In this document: positions 1 to 6,544 of the stretch, piece by piece
How positions within the stretch are numbered: the stretch's first letter is position 1
How the letters are laid out: every line of letters starts with the position of its first letter
NCBI RefSeq assembly: GCF_005889735.1
Contig: NZ_VCKY01000115.1
Span: 1-33,217 of the forward strand
Length of the DNA stretch: 33,217 bases
Source: Nonomuraea turkmeniaca
GTDB lineage: Bacteria; Actinomycetota; Actinomycetes; Streptosporangiales; Streptosporangiaceae
Direction of reading: 5' to 3'
Notes under the pieces: generated by a model
Databases searched by the model: none
Told to the model about the DNA's origin: nothing
The model's input: only the letters and a program-made list of their open reading frames with translations
Made by a program: the position numbers and the translations under genes

Positions 1-2
1 GG

Positions 3-719
3 ATGACACGGCTCGACGTGCCGCGGCTGATCGTCGAAGCGCACCCGGAGACCGGCGTCGAAGCCGACGATCTGGTGGACGAGACGGCGCGGGCCAGGTT
101 CGCGCGAGAAGTCGAGGCGGCGCGGCGGGTGGCGACGTTTTCCACAGCCCGCGTGCTGGACGTCAACATCACCGGCCAATTCCCGTACATCGTCAGCGAA
201 TACGTGGACGGGCCGTCGCTGGAGCAGCTCGTCAGGAAGCACGGGCCGCGTGACGAGGACAGCCTGACCCGGCTGGCTTTATCCACAGCCGGGGCGCTGG
301 CGGCCATCCACAAGGCGGGGATCGTTCATCGCGATTTCAAGCCGAGTAACGTGCTGATCGGGCACGACGGGCCACGGGTGATCGACTTCGGGATCGCTCG
401 GGCGCTCGATCAGATGACCGTGACGTCCGGGAAGATGGTGGGGACGCCGCCCTATATGTCGCCTGAGCAGTTGTCCGGGGAGACGGTGGGGCCGGCCTCC
501 GACGTGTTCAGCTGGGCAGTGACGATCGTGTTCGCGGCCACGGGGCGGCCGGCGTTCGGGGAGGACTCCGTGCCAGCGGTTTTCAACCGGGTGCTCACGG
601 TTCATCCTGACCTGTCGCCGTTGCCCTCTGGGTTACGGAGTGTTGTGGGGGCTTGTCTCAGCAAGCGGCCCGAGGAGCGGCCGTCGGCCTCCGATGTGAT
701 GTTGGCGATCATCAACTGA
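3..719 (+). CDS. Serine/threonine protein kinase, 5'-truncated by the window edge
   Basis: C-terminal part of a Hanks-type protein kinase that phosphorylates Ser/Thr of unknown targets. Visible in the 238 residues: the catalytic loop HRDFKPSN (109-116), the metal-binding DFG (128-130), the GTPPYMSPEQ activation-segment end (147-156), and the conserved ASDVFSWA helix (165-172). The glycine-rich loop and the ATP-binding lysine are not visible, and the reading frame is open to the window edge, so the true start lies upstream. The protein ends right after the kinase fold, with no membrane segment or PASTA domain, so it is probably a cytosolic kinase. It contains rare TTA leucine codons, one inside a DnaA-box-like sequence. 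Family certain; role unknown. Confidence 0.9.
   Translation: MTRLDVPRLIVEAHPETGVEADDLVDETARARFAREVEAARRVATFSTARVLDVNITGQFPYIVSEYVDGPSLEQLVRKHGPRDEDSLTRLALSTAGALAAIHKAGIVHRDFKPSNVLIGHDGPRVIDFGIARALDQMTVTSGKMVGTPPYMSPEQLSGETVGPASDVFSWAVTIVFAATGRPAFGEDSVPAVFNRVLTVHPDLSPLPSGLRSVVGACLSKRPEERPSASDVMLAIIN
138..287 (+). other. Two DnaA-box-like 9-mers inside the kinase gene
   Basis: TTTTCCACA lies at 138-146 and TTATCCACA at 279-287. The second is identical to the classical DnaA box. Both are in frame as Phe/Leu-Ser-Thr and use codons (TTT, TTA, ACA) that are rare in this GC-rich DNA. There is no other sign of an origin here, so a chance match or a DnaA-titration site are the alternatives. Confidence 0.3.
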
Positions 720-810
720 CGACCGACATCAACTGACGACCGACCGATTGAGGTCGCACGGCGGCGAGCGTCCATGGTGCCGCGCGTGTCGTCACGCGGG
801 GCGGGCACAT

Positions 811-948
811 GGGTGACGGTGCACCGCGGCTGTGGGCTTGGGGACGGCGGGTACGAGGGTGAAGGTGCGAGCGCGGCTGTCGGCTTGGGAAGAGCGGGCA
901 ATGGGTGACGGTGCGAGCGCGGCTGTCGGCTTGAGGGAAGGGCGGTCG
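811..948. repeat. Three tandem copies of a 46-bp unit
   Basis: Units begin at 811, 857 and 903, each opening with GGGTGA(C/A)GGTGC and containing GCGGCTGT(G/C)GGCTT. Copies 2 and 3 match at 29 of their first 30 positions; copy 1 is more diverged with a one-base shift. The array fills most of the 235-bp gap between the kinase and the convergent membrane-protein gene, just beyond that gene's stop. No open frame, spacer structure or hairpin that would explain it was seen. Confidence 0.75.
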
Positions 949-954
949 CGTCCG

Positions 955-1893
955 TCAGGGGATTGCCGTCCTGGCCCGCTTGACCAGGGTCAGATACTCC
1001 TCGCGCGACAACCGCCGCACCACCAGGAACAGGTCGTGGCGTTTGGCGAAGCGGTCCACGTCGTTCGGGGGCCAAGGCCCAGGGAGGTGATGGAGAACGG
1101 CCTCCATACTGTCGAGGATGACCAGGCCGGTCAGATCGTCGTAACGGTAGAGAAGCAGGCTGAAGGCCTGGCCGGAATCCACGCCGAGGCGGAACTTGGC
1201 GAGGACGTCGTTTCGCTGGACGATCTTGAGCTTCCTGGGAGATTTGCCGACCAGGTACGGGCCATCCGGCGGACCCACGATCGAGCCCTGGTTGACGCGC
1301 CAACGGTGGAGTTTCGCCATGGCGGGACGTAACACCAGCAAAGCCGGACTGAAGGCCACCACCAGCCACCTCCCGTCGACGATGTCCAGAACGGCGCGGC
1401 CGATGGCGGCGACGCCGCGCCACGCCGCCCACATTCCCACCGACGCGAGATATGCCATTAAGCCGATGCCGACGACGCCCGCGCATATGGCCGCCGCCTT
1501 TTGCCACTTCTTGTGGGAGGCAGGCGCCAGTCCGCGGACGCGCCGCCAGCCGGGGGCGCGGCTCGCGAGTACCGTCCGGACCTGGTCCGAGGGCTTGTTC
1601 TGGGCGTCCACCAGCGGGATGCCGGCCCGTCGCGTGAAGGATCGCAGGTGAGGGGCGTGCCATTCGCCGGGCAGGTCGAGGACGACCAGGCCGTCGGCGT
1701 TCAGCGCGGCCAAGCCCTGGACAGAGGAGTCCCCCTGGTCATAGCTGTAGTGGTAAAGCCTGGCCGGCGTTACGCGTGACGAATGCCCTGAGGCCTTGTC
1801 GGTGACCGTCAGCGAATCCCCGTCGGCGGTCAGAAGGGTTTTGGGGCAGCGGCTGCCCTTTGTCGCGCCTGCTACCGGAAGAAGCTCGTTCAT
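955..1893 (-). CDS. Two-helix membrane protein of unknown function with duplicated domain
   Basis: I do not recognise this 312-residue protein. It has a soluble N-terminal region, two hydrophobic helices (about 132-155 and 175-190), and a soluble C-terminal region. The two soluble parts resemble each other: residues about 46-95 and 247-292 share the pattern LYxY-YD, GLxxL, VLxxLPGxW, then (R/D)xFxxR ending in LV. The protein thus looks like two copies of one small domain facing the same side of the membrane. The ATG at 1893 has a GGGGGATG ribosome-binding site. It follows nuoH on the same strand after a 70-bp gap that contains its own ECF-like promoter. It does not resemble a complex I subunit. 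No signal peptide. Confidence 0.75.
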   Translation of the reverse strand: MNELLPVAGATKGSRCPKTLLTADGDSLTVTDKASGHSSRVTPARLYHYSYDQGDSSVQGLAALNADGLVVLDLPGEWHAPHLRSFTRRAGIPLVDAQNKPSDQVRTVLASRAPGWRRVRGLAPASHKKWQKAAAICAGVVGIGLMAYLASVGMWAAWRGVAAIGRAVLDIVDGRWLVVAFSPALLVLRPAMAKLHRWRVNQGSIVGPPDGPYLVGKSPRKLKIVQRNDVLAKFRLGVDSGQAFSLLLYRYDDLTGLVILDSMEAVLHHLPGPWPPNDVDRFAKRHDLFLVVRRLSREEYLTLVKRARTAIP

Positions 1894-1926
1894 TCGTCAT
1901 CCCCCATGGGCCCCTTGTCCGGGTAC

Positions 1927-1953
1927 GACGAATAAGGCGAACATAAAGTTTCC
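1927..1953 (-). promoter_or_regulatory. ECF-type promoter candidate, GGAAAC-N17-CGTC
   Basis: On the minus strand GGAAAC (1948-1953) is followed after exactly 17 nt by CGTC (1927-1930), close to the general ECF sigma pattern of an AAC-containing -35 and a CGT-containing -10. Transcription would start near 1920, about 27 nt before the ATG at 1893, leaving room for the Shine-Dalgarno sequence. Prediction only. Confidence 0.45.
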
Positions 1954-1963
1954 GCCGCGAAAT

Positions 1964-2905
1964 TCAGATGAGAACTTTGACGACGCCGGTGAGGGCCAGT
2001 TGGAGGAGGGCCAAGGGGACGAGACCGGCCCAGGCGAGCTTCTGGAGCTGGTCCTCGCGCAGCCGCGGATACGTCACCCGCAGCCAGATCACGACGAACG
2101 CCAGCAGGAACACCTTGACCAGCGTCCACAACCAGCCGGGCAGGAACGGGCCGTGCCAGCCGCCCAGGAACAGGACGGTGGTCAGGAAGGACAAAACCAC
2201 GATCCCGGCGTACTCGGAGAGCATGAACAGGGCGAAACGCATGCCGGTGTACTCGGTCATCGGGCCCATGATGATCTCGGACTCGGCGATCGGCATGTCG
2301 AACGGCGGCCGCCGAAGCTCGGCCAGGCCGGCCAGGAAGAAGACCACGCCGCCGATCGCCTGCCACGGCAGCCACCACCACTGCCACGCCTCGACGATGC
2401 CCGGGATCGAGAGCGTGCCCGCGGCCATCGCCACCGAGGCGGCGGCCAGGACCAGCGGCAGCTCGTACGACATGAGCTGGGCGGCCGAGCGCATGCCGCC
2501 GAGCACCGAGTATTTGTTGGCCGAGGCCCAGCCGGCCATGATCGAGCCGAGCACGCCGATGCCCATGACGGCGAGGACGAAGAAGAGGCCCAGGTCGAGG
2601 TCCACGGCCACGAGGCCGTGATCGAGGGGGATGACGATCAGCACGACCAGGTACGGGACCAGCGCCACGCCGGGGGCGATCATGAAGATGCGGCGATCGG
2701 CCGCGGCCGGGATGACGTCCTCCTTCTGCGCGAACTTCACCCCGTCGGCGATGAGCTGAGCCCAGCCGTGGAAGCCGCCGGCGTACATGGGACCGAGCCG
2801 TGACTGCATGTGGGCCATGACCTTGTGCTCGGTCTGACCGATGATCAGGGGTAGCGCCAGGAAGACGATGAGGATGACGGCGAAGCTGAGCACCACGTCA
2901 AGCAT
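1964..2905 (-). CDS. nuoH: NADH-quinone oxidoreductase subunit H (complex I membrane subunit)
   Basis: NuoH links the quinone-reducing arm to the proton-pumping membrane arm of complex I. The 313 residues match the usual length (about 325 in E. coli) with about eight hydrophobic helices. Family signatures: HKVMAHMQSRLGPMYAGG near residue 27, the DGVKFAQKED loop near 54, and LAELRRPPFDMPIAESE near 192 with acidic residues typical of the quinone-channel entrance. The ATG at 2905 has GGAG seven bases upstream. It lies 125 bp after nuoC, where nuoD would be expected, and is the last complex I gene of the cluster. Very secure as NuoH; whether it serves the main complex or an alternative one is open. 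Confidence 0.95.
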   Translation of the reverse strand: MLDVVLSFAVILIVFLALPLIIGQTEHKVMAHMQSRLGPMYAGGFHGWAQLIADGVKFAQKEDVIPAAADRRIFMIAPGVALVPYLVVLIVIPLDHGLVAVDLDLGLFFVLAVMGIGVLGSIMAGWASANKYSVLGGMRSAAQLMSYELPLVLAAASVAMAAGTLSIPGIVEAWQWWWLPWQAIGGVVFFLAGLAELRRPPFDMPIAESEIIMGPMTEYTGMRFALFMLSEYAGIVVLSFLTTVLFLGGWHGPFLPGWLWTLVKVFLLAFVVIWLRVTYPRLREDQLQKLAWAGLVPLALLQLALTGVVKVLI

Positions 2906-3030
2906 CAGGCGGCTCCCAGGCGGTCTCTGCTTGTGCTGCTACTGCTCGATGGACGACGCTCCACGCCCATGGCCCATGGGGGACTCTGTTGAAAGGGTCC
3001 CGGATGAGCGGTGGGCCGGTCCAGGGCGCG

Positions 3031-3579
3031 TCAGGTGTCATCCGGTGTCCCCCAGTCGGCGGGGACCCCGGGTGGGAGGGTTTTGCGGCGGCTTGGAGCG
3101 CCGTGTCCGGACTCCCCCGGCTCCTTGGCGCCCGGCCAGGGCTTGGCGACGCGGGCGGCCAGGATGAAGTCCTTACGGAGCGGGTGGCCTTCGAAGCCGT
3201 CGGGCAGCAGCAGCGGCACCAGGTAGGGATGGCCGTCGAAGATCACGCCGAACATCTCGTACGTCTCCCGCTCGTGCCAGTTGGCCCCTCGGTAGACGCC
3301 GACGGCGGTCGGCAGGTGCGGGTCGGCGCGTGGCACGCGGGTGCGGAGCAGCAGCCGGGCGCAGGCGACCGGGTTGTAGACGTGGGCCACGACGAGGAAG
3401 GTGTCCGGCGGGTCGTCGACGCCGGTCAGCCAGTCGAAGAACGCGTAGCCGAGGTCGTCGCGGACGAACGTCAGCAGCTCGATCCAGTCGGCGGGCGCGA
3501 CGTCTATCGTGATGTCGCCGTACGACTCGGAGACCTCGGCGCGGTCGCCGAAGCGCGCGGAGAGCTCGGCGGTGTTCAT
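3031..3579 (-). CDS. nuoC: NADH-quinone oxidoreductase subunit C
   Basis: NuoC (30-kDa subunit) is part of the peripheral arm of complex I next to NuoB and NuoD. The 182-residue protein carries the family block WHERETYEMFG, then FDGHPYL, then LPDGFEGHPLRKDF near residues 105-145. The ATG at 3579 overlaps the nuoB stop (ATGA, 4 bp), and a GGAG five bases upstream sits in the degenerate edge copy of the 15-bp repeat. The frame stays open through the whole repeat up to a GTG at 3738, giving a possible 53-residue VVPGT-repeat extension, but that start has no better support. The C-terminus is a Pro/Gly-rich tail. Not fused to NuoD, which is absent nearby. Confidence 0.93.
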   Translation of the reverse strand: MNTAELSARFGDRAEVSESYGDITIDVAPADWIELLTFVRDDLGYAFFDWLTGVDDPPDTFLVVAHVYNPVACARLLLRTRVPRADPHLPTAVGVYRGANWHERETYEMFGVIFDGHPYLVPLLLPDGFEGHPLRKDFILAARVAKPWPGAKEPGESGHGAPSRRKTLPPGVPADWGTPDDT

Positions 3580-4238
3580 GCCTGCTCCGGAGACGACGGT
3601 TCCCGGGACGACGGTTCCCGGGACGACGGTTCCCGGGACGACGGTTCCCGGGACGACGGTTCCCGGGACGACGGTTCCCGGGACGACGGTTCCCGGGACG
3701 ACGGTTCCCGGGACGACGGTGCGTGCGAGCGGGACCACACGTAACGGTCGCTGAGCTTCTCCTCGGCGATCTTCTCCTGGAGCTTCATGATCCCGTACAG
3801 GAGGGCCTCGGGCCTGGGCGGGCAGCCGGGCACGTAGACGTCCACGGGGATGATCTGGTCCACGCCGTTCGTCACGCAGTAGGAGTCCCAGTAGGGGCCA
3901 CCGGTGTTGGAGCAGGCGCCGAACGAGATCACGTATTTCGGGTCGGGCATCTGCTCGTACAGGCGCTTCACGGCCGGGGCCATCTTGTCGGTCACCGTGC
4001 CAGAGACGATCATGAGGTCTGCTTGGCGGGGGCCGTTCGCGAACGGGATCACGCCGAACCGGATGAAATCATGCCTGCTCATCGACGTCGCGATGAACTC
4101 GATCGCGCAGCACGCCAGCCCGAAGTTGAACACCCACAGGGAATAGCGGCGACCCCAGTTGAGCACGAAGCGCATCGGCTTGGGCGCCAACCGGGAGATC
4201 GGCCCCACTGTGGGCATCGGGAGATCCGTCGCTGCCAT
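3576..4238 (-). CDS. nuoB: NADH-quinone oxidoreductase subunit B with C-terminal SSREP repeat tail
   Basis: NuoB holds the terminal [4Fe-4S] cluster N2 that passes electrons to quinone. In the 220-residue product all four ligand positions are present: Cys43-Cys44 (LACCAIE), Cys109 (FGACSNTGG) and Cys139 (VPGCPPRPEAL). The start at 4238 precedes the conserved WGRRYSLWVFNFG block; a longer upstream frame does not look like NuoB. Unusually, after residue 174 the protein ends in eight exact SSREP units plus SSPEQA, encoded by a 15-bp tandem repeat. Ordinary NuoB proteins stop near residue 180, so the tail is an add-on. It overlaps nuoC by ATGA. The core should be functional. Confidence 0.94.
   Translation of the reverse strand: MAATDLPMPTVGPISRLAPKPMRFVLNWGRRYSLWVFNFGLACCAIEFIATSMSRHDFIRFGVIPFANGPRQADLMIVSGTVTDKMAPAVKRLYEQMPDPKYVISFGACSNTGGPYWDSYCVTNGVDQIIPVDVYVPGCPPRPEALLYGIMKLQEKIAEEKLSDRYVWSRSHAPSSREPSSREPSSREPSSREPSSREPSSREPSSREPSSREPSSPEQA
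3586..3720. repeat. 15-bp tandem repeat across the nuoB 3' end, eight exact copies plus one degenerate
   Basis: The plus-strand unit TCCCGGGACGACGGT occurs eight times without a mismatch at 3601-3720, preceded by a variant TCCGGAGACGACGGT at 3586-3600. A 15-bp unit keeps frame, so copy-number change would alter NuoB by five residues (SSREP) without a frameshift. The unit has no stop in the nuoC frame either (VVPGT). The degenerate copy supplies the GGAG ribosome-binding site of nuoC. Perfect identity suggests recent slippage expansion. Confidence 0.97.
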
Positions 4239-4282
4239 GATTCCATTCTTGCGCGGATCGCAGGCCAGGCAAAGAACGTCGG

Positions 4283-4654
4283 CTAAGTCCAGGTAAGGAC
4301 TCGTTTGCGCCAGGCGTACACGATGCCCAGCGCGATGAACCCCAGGAACACGAACATCTCCACCAGCGTCGTCAGCCCGTAGCCCGGCGCGTCGAAGACG
4401 GTGGCCCAGGGGAACAGGAACACGGCGTCCACCGCGAACACGACGTAGAGGTACGTGAAGACGTAGTAGCGGACCTGCGACTGGGCCCAGCCCTCGCCGA
4501 CCGGGTCGACCCCGCACTCGTACGTGGTCAGCTTGTCGGGCGTGGGACGGCTCGGACGAAGGAGGCGGTTGACGGTCAAGGCCCCGGCCACGATGGCGAC
4601 GCCGATGGCGAGCAGTGCGGCGACCAGTACGTACGACCCGAAGTAGCCGTCCAT
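4283..4654 (-). CDS. nuoA: NADH-quinone oxidoreductase subunit A
   Basis: Small membrane subunit of complex I at the junction of the two arms. The 123-residue protein has three hydrophobic helices and the signature TTYECGVDPVGEGWAQ (43-58) followed by RYYVFTYLYVVFAVDAVFLFPWA. The start at 4654 (MDGYFGSY) gives the family's usual length; the frame continues upstream to 4792 but that part is unlike NuoA. There is no Shine-Dalgarno sequence. Instead TACGAT lies 7 nt before the ATG, which fits a leaderless message. It is first in the nuoA-B-C-H cluster, 44 bp ahead of nuoB. Confidence 0.95.
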   Translation of the reverse strand: MDGYFGSYVLVAALLAIGVAIVAGALTVNRLLRPSRPTPDKLTTYECGVDPVGEGWAQSQVRYYVFTYLYVVFAVDAVFLFPWATVFDAPGYGLTTLVEMFVFLGFIALGIVYAWRKRVLTWT

Positions 4655-4661
4655 GGAAACG

Positions 4662-4667
4662 ATCGTA
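4662..4667 (-). promoter_or_regulatory. Probable -10 element of a leaderless nuoA promoter
   Basis: Minus-strand TACGAT (TANNNT type) ends 7 nt before the nuoA ATG, so the transcript would begin at or next to the start codon. This spacing is the usual signature of leaderless actinobacterial genes, and no ribosome-binding site is visible. No good -35 was found. Confidence 0.5.
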
Positions 4668-4773
4668 ACTCGATCGCGAACCAAGGACACCTGAGCGGAG
4701 TCATAAACCAAGGATCGGTCAAAGCCTCGCACCCCATCCCCCAAAATCGGGGTAAACGGGAAGATCAACCCCA

Positions 4774-4779
4774 TACCCT
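4774..4779 (+). promoter_or_regulatory. Probable -10 element of a leaderless deacetylase promoter
   Basis: TACCCT ends 7 nt before the ATG at 4787, with no Shine-Dalgarno sequence in front of the gene. The geometry is the same as for the divergent nuoA gene 130 bp away. The -35 region is weak. Confidence 0.45.
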
Positions 4780-4786
4780 GACAGGC

Positions 4787-6298
4787 ATGCACAAATCGCG
4801 GTTCTTCTCCGGGATCGCTCTTCTGGCTATCTCAGCCGGAGGATGCGGCCTGACCGGCGCCCCCCATGGGCGTGACGTCATGGTTCCGGCAGAGCCGACA
4901 CTGATCGACTTTGTCGACCCGGCGACCGTCCCCGTCCTGTCCACCAGGACGATGAGCGAAGGCGATTCCTCTGGCACAACCCGATACGTGCATATCACCT
5001 ACCCCGACCTCGCCACCGCGCCCGCGCTCAACCGGGCGCTGAAGGCGCAGGTCCAGCGGCAGCTACAGGACTTCCGCCAGCGCACCCGAGGCGGCGTCTA
5101 CCCGCGTCCCGAGCTGAACGTCAGCTGGCAGCTGGCCGCCGCCTCCTCCCAGGTGATCGGAGTACGGCTCCGCACCGGCCAGTACCTCGGCGCGAGCTGG
5201 GGCAATTCCACACGGACGCTCTGGTTCGATCCGCGTAACGGCAAAACGGTCGGCTCCACCGGGTTGCTGGCCGGGCAGGACGCGCTGCGGCGGATCGCCG
5301 AGCTGGTCAGGGAGCGGCTCAAGGGGCGCGGGGAGCAGGTCGAGCGGAACGCGATCACGGCAGGCGGCGACCAGTTCGACTCGATGGCGTTCAACCGGAG
5401 CGGGGACCTGGTGGTCGAGTTCGACGACTGCCAGATCGGGCCGTGCTCGCTGGGGCGGCTGGCGGTGGCGGTGCCGGCGACCGAGGCGACGCCGCTGCTG
5501 TCCGATCTGGGACGGCGGGCCCAGGAAAGCGTCCGCGGGGCGACGGGCAGAGGCGTCAGGGACGACGAGGCGAGCGGCCCGCCCTCCTACGTGCGCGCCT
5601 CGCCGCACGACGTGTCCGCGAGCAGCCCCGCGGCCGCCAGCAGCCGCGCCGGCACCGTGGACTGCGCCAGGACCAAGTGTGTCGCGCTGACGTTCGACGA
5701 CGGGCCAGGGCCGTTCACCGGCAGGCTGCTCGACGTGCTGCTGCGGGCGCGGGCGCGGGCCACCTTCTTCGCGGTCGGCAGCACCGCCGCCACGCAACCG
5801 GGGCTGCTGCTCAGAATGAGCTTGGAAGGTCATCTGGTCGGGAACCACAGCTGGGTCCACAGGGACCTGTCGAAACAGGCCAGCAGCAAGATCGCCGACT
5901 CGCTGGGGCGCACCGAGGACACGATCGCGTCGGCCATCGGGCAGGCCCCGACGCTGGTACGGCCGCCGTACGGGGCAGTGAGCGGGGAACTGCGCGACGT
6001 CGCGCGCCAGCATGGCTTCTCGCTGATCACCTGGGACGTGGACGCCGGCGACCAAGAGGGAGGCAAGGCGGCCGACATCGCGGACCGGGTCGTGCGCCAG
6101 GCGCATCCAGGTGCGATCATTCTCATGCACGACATTCATCGGGAGACCGTTGACGCGGTTCCGGACATCCTCAAAAGGTTGCGCGGGAAGGGTTACAGCT
6201 TCGTCACCGTTCCAGAGTTGTACGGCTCTGCTGGAATGCAGGCCGGACGCCTGTACAGGTCAGGGAGTGAGCCGTCCCGCAAGCAGCCCCTGACGTAG
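4787..6298 (+). CDS. Polysaccharide (peptidoglycan) deacetylase, NodB/CE4 family, probable lipoprotein
   Basis: A metal-dependent hydrolase that removes N-acetyl groups from a cell-wall polysaccharide, probably peptidoglycan, outside the membrane. The first 20 residues are a short basic stretch, a hydrophobic core and ISAGGC, a fair lipobox ending at Cys20. Residues about 60-235 form a region similar to those preceding NodB domains in other Gram-positive deacetylases. The NodB domain spans about 298-480: TFDDGP (302-307, catalytic base and metal Asp), NHSWVH (353-358, metal His pair), RPPYG (392-396), WDVDAGD (416-422) and LMHD (446-449, catalytic His). All motif residues are present, so it should be active. 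The gene stands alone between divergent nuoA and the kor leader. The exact substrate is not shown. Confidence 0.9.
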   Translation: MHKSRFFSGIALLAISAGGCGLTGAPHGRDVMVPAEPTLIDFVDPATVPVLSTRTMSEGDSSGTTRYVHITYPDLATAPALNRALKAQVQRQLQDFRQRTRGGVYPRPELNVSWQLAAASSQVIGVRLRTGQYLGASWGNSTRTLWFDPRNGKTVGSTGLLAGQDALRRIAELVRERLKGRGEQVERNAITAGGDQFDSMAFNRSGDLVVEFDDCQIGPCSLGRLAVAVPATEATPLLSDLGRRAQESVRGATGRGVRDDEASGPPSYVRASPHDVSASSPAAASSRAGTVDCARTKCVALTFDDGPGPFTGRLLDVLLRARARATFFAVGSTAATQPGLLLRMSLEGHLVGNHSWVHRDLSKQASSKIADSLGRTEDTIASAIGQAPTLVRPPYGAVSGELRDVARQHGFSLITWDVDAGDQEGGKAADIADRVVRQAHPGAIILMHDIHRETVDAVPDILKRLRGKGYSFVTVPELYGSAGMQAGRLYRSGSEPSRKQPLT

Positions 6299-6317
6299 CG
6301 CATGTGTTGGGGGGACG

Positions 6318-6323
6318 TATAGT
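6318..6323 (+). promoter_or_regulatory. -10 element TATAGT of the kor leader transcript
   Basis: TATAGT is close to the housekeeping -10 consensus in an otherwise GC-rich gap. Transcription would start near 6330, next to the GTG of the leader peptide at 6332, and about 215 nt before korA. The -35 is poor (CTGACG lies 22 nt upstream). Confidence 0.5.
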
Positions 6324-6331
6324 TGGCGCTC

Positions 6332-6424
6332 GTGACCCGAACCGTCCTGTTCGCCCGCCTGCATGTAGACCTCTGCAGGCTCGCGTCCGGACTGTGTCGT
6401 CGTTGTTCTCCGACCTCACCCTGA
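6332..6424 (+). CDS. Cysteine-containing leader peptide upstream of korAB
   Basis: A 30-codon frame from GTG at 6332 to TGA at 6422-6424 contains ARLHVDLCRLASGLCRRC (residues 8-25). The His-Val-Asp-Leu-Cys-Arg-x-x-Ser-x-x-Cys pattern matches the small actinobacterial leader peptides usually found ahead of sulfur and cysteine genes, as I recall that family. Three Cys codons lie at 6374, 6395 and 6404. The likely -10 ends 8 nt before the GTG, so it would be translated leaderless. A strong hairpin begins 8 nt after the stop. This layout suggests translation-coupled attenuation of korA-korB in response to charged tRNA-Cys. It is too short for homology to prove it, but motif, promoter and hairpin agree. 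Confidence 0.65.
   Translation: MTRTVLFARLHVDLCRLASGLCRRCSPTSP
6357..6380 (+). promoter_or_regulatory. Stem-loop inside the leader peptide gene
   Basis: GCCTGCA (6357-6363) pairs with TGCAGGC (6374-6380) around a 10-nt loop. The 3' arm contains the first Cys codon (6374-6376), so a ribosome stalled there would melt this stem. Confidence 0.45.
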
Positions 6425-6431
6425 GACCGAC

Positions 6432-6465
6432 CGCGTTTACCCGCTTTACGCGGGTCGCAAACGCG
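6432..6465 (+). promoter_or_regulatory. Attenuator-like hairpin between leader peptide and korA
   Basis: CGCGTTT plus ACCCGC (6432-6444) pair with GCGGGT (6450-6455) and AAACGCG (6459-6465): a 13-bp stem with a 5-nt loop and one CGC bulge, starting 8 nt after the leader stop. No T-tract follows, so it is either a GC-rich terminator of actinobacterial type or a structure acting on translation. Placement strongly suggests control of korAB. Confidence 0.6.
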
Positions 6466-6497
6466 CGACCTTCCGAGGATCTAGCATGGAAAAGAGA

Positions 6498-6528
6498 ACG
6501 CGCCTAATGCAACCGCGCCTTGGCGCGT
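6498..6528 (+). promoter_or_regulatory. Alternative hairpins next to the korA ribosome-binding site
   Basis: GGCGCGT (6522-6528) can pair either with CGCGCC (6514-6519) or with ACGCGCC (6498-6504). The shared arm ends just before the GAGGAGG ribosome-binding site of korA. The two pairings exclude each other, as expected for a switchable leader, but this may only reflect GC-rich sequence. Confidence 0.35.
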
Positions 6529-6544
6529 CGAGGAGGACTGAGCT

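Noticed and set aside
602..1663. 353-codon minus-strand frame over the 46-bp repeats
   Set aside because: Arg/Pro-rich shadow of the 312-residue membrane protein in another frame and of the kinase 3' end.
3586..3720. CRISPR-like short repeats
   Set aside because: Units are contiguous 15-mers without spacers and lie in frame inside nuoB.
3580..3738. Longer NuoC starting at 3738 with a VVPGT-repeat N-terminus
   Set aside because: The ATG at 3579 has a good ribosome-binding site and an ATGA overlap; the extension is only the second frame of the repeat.
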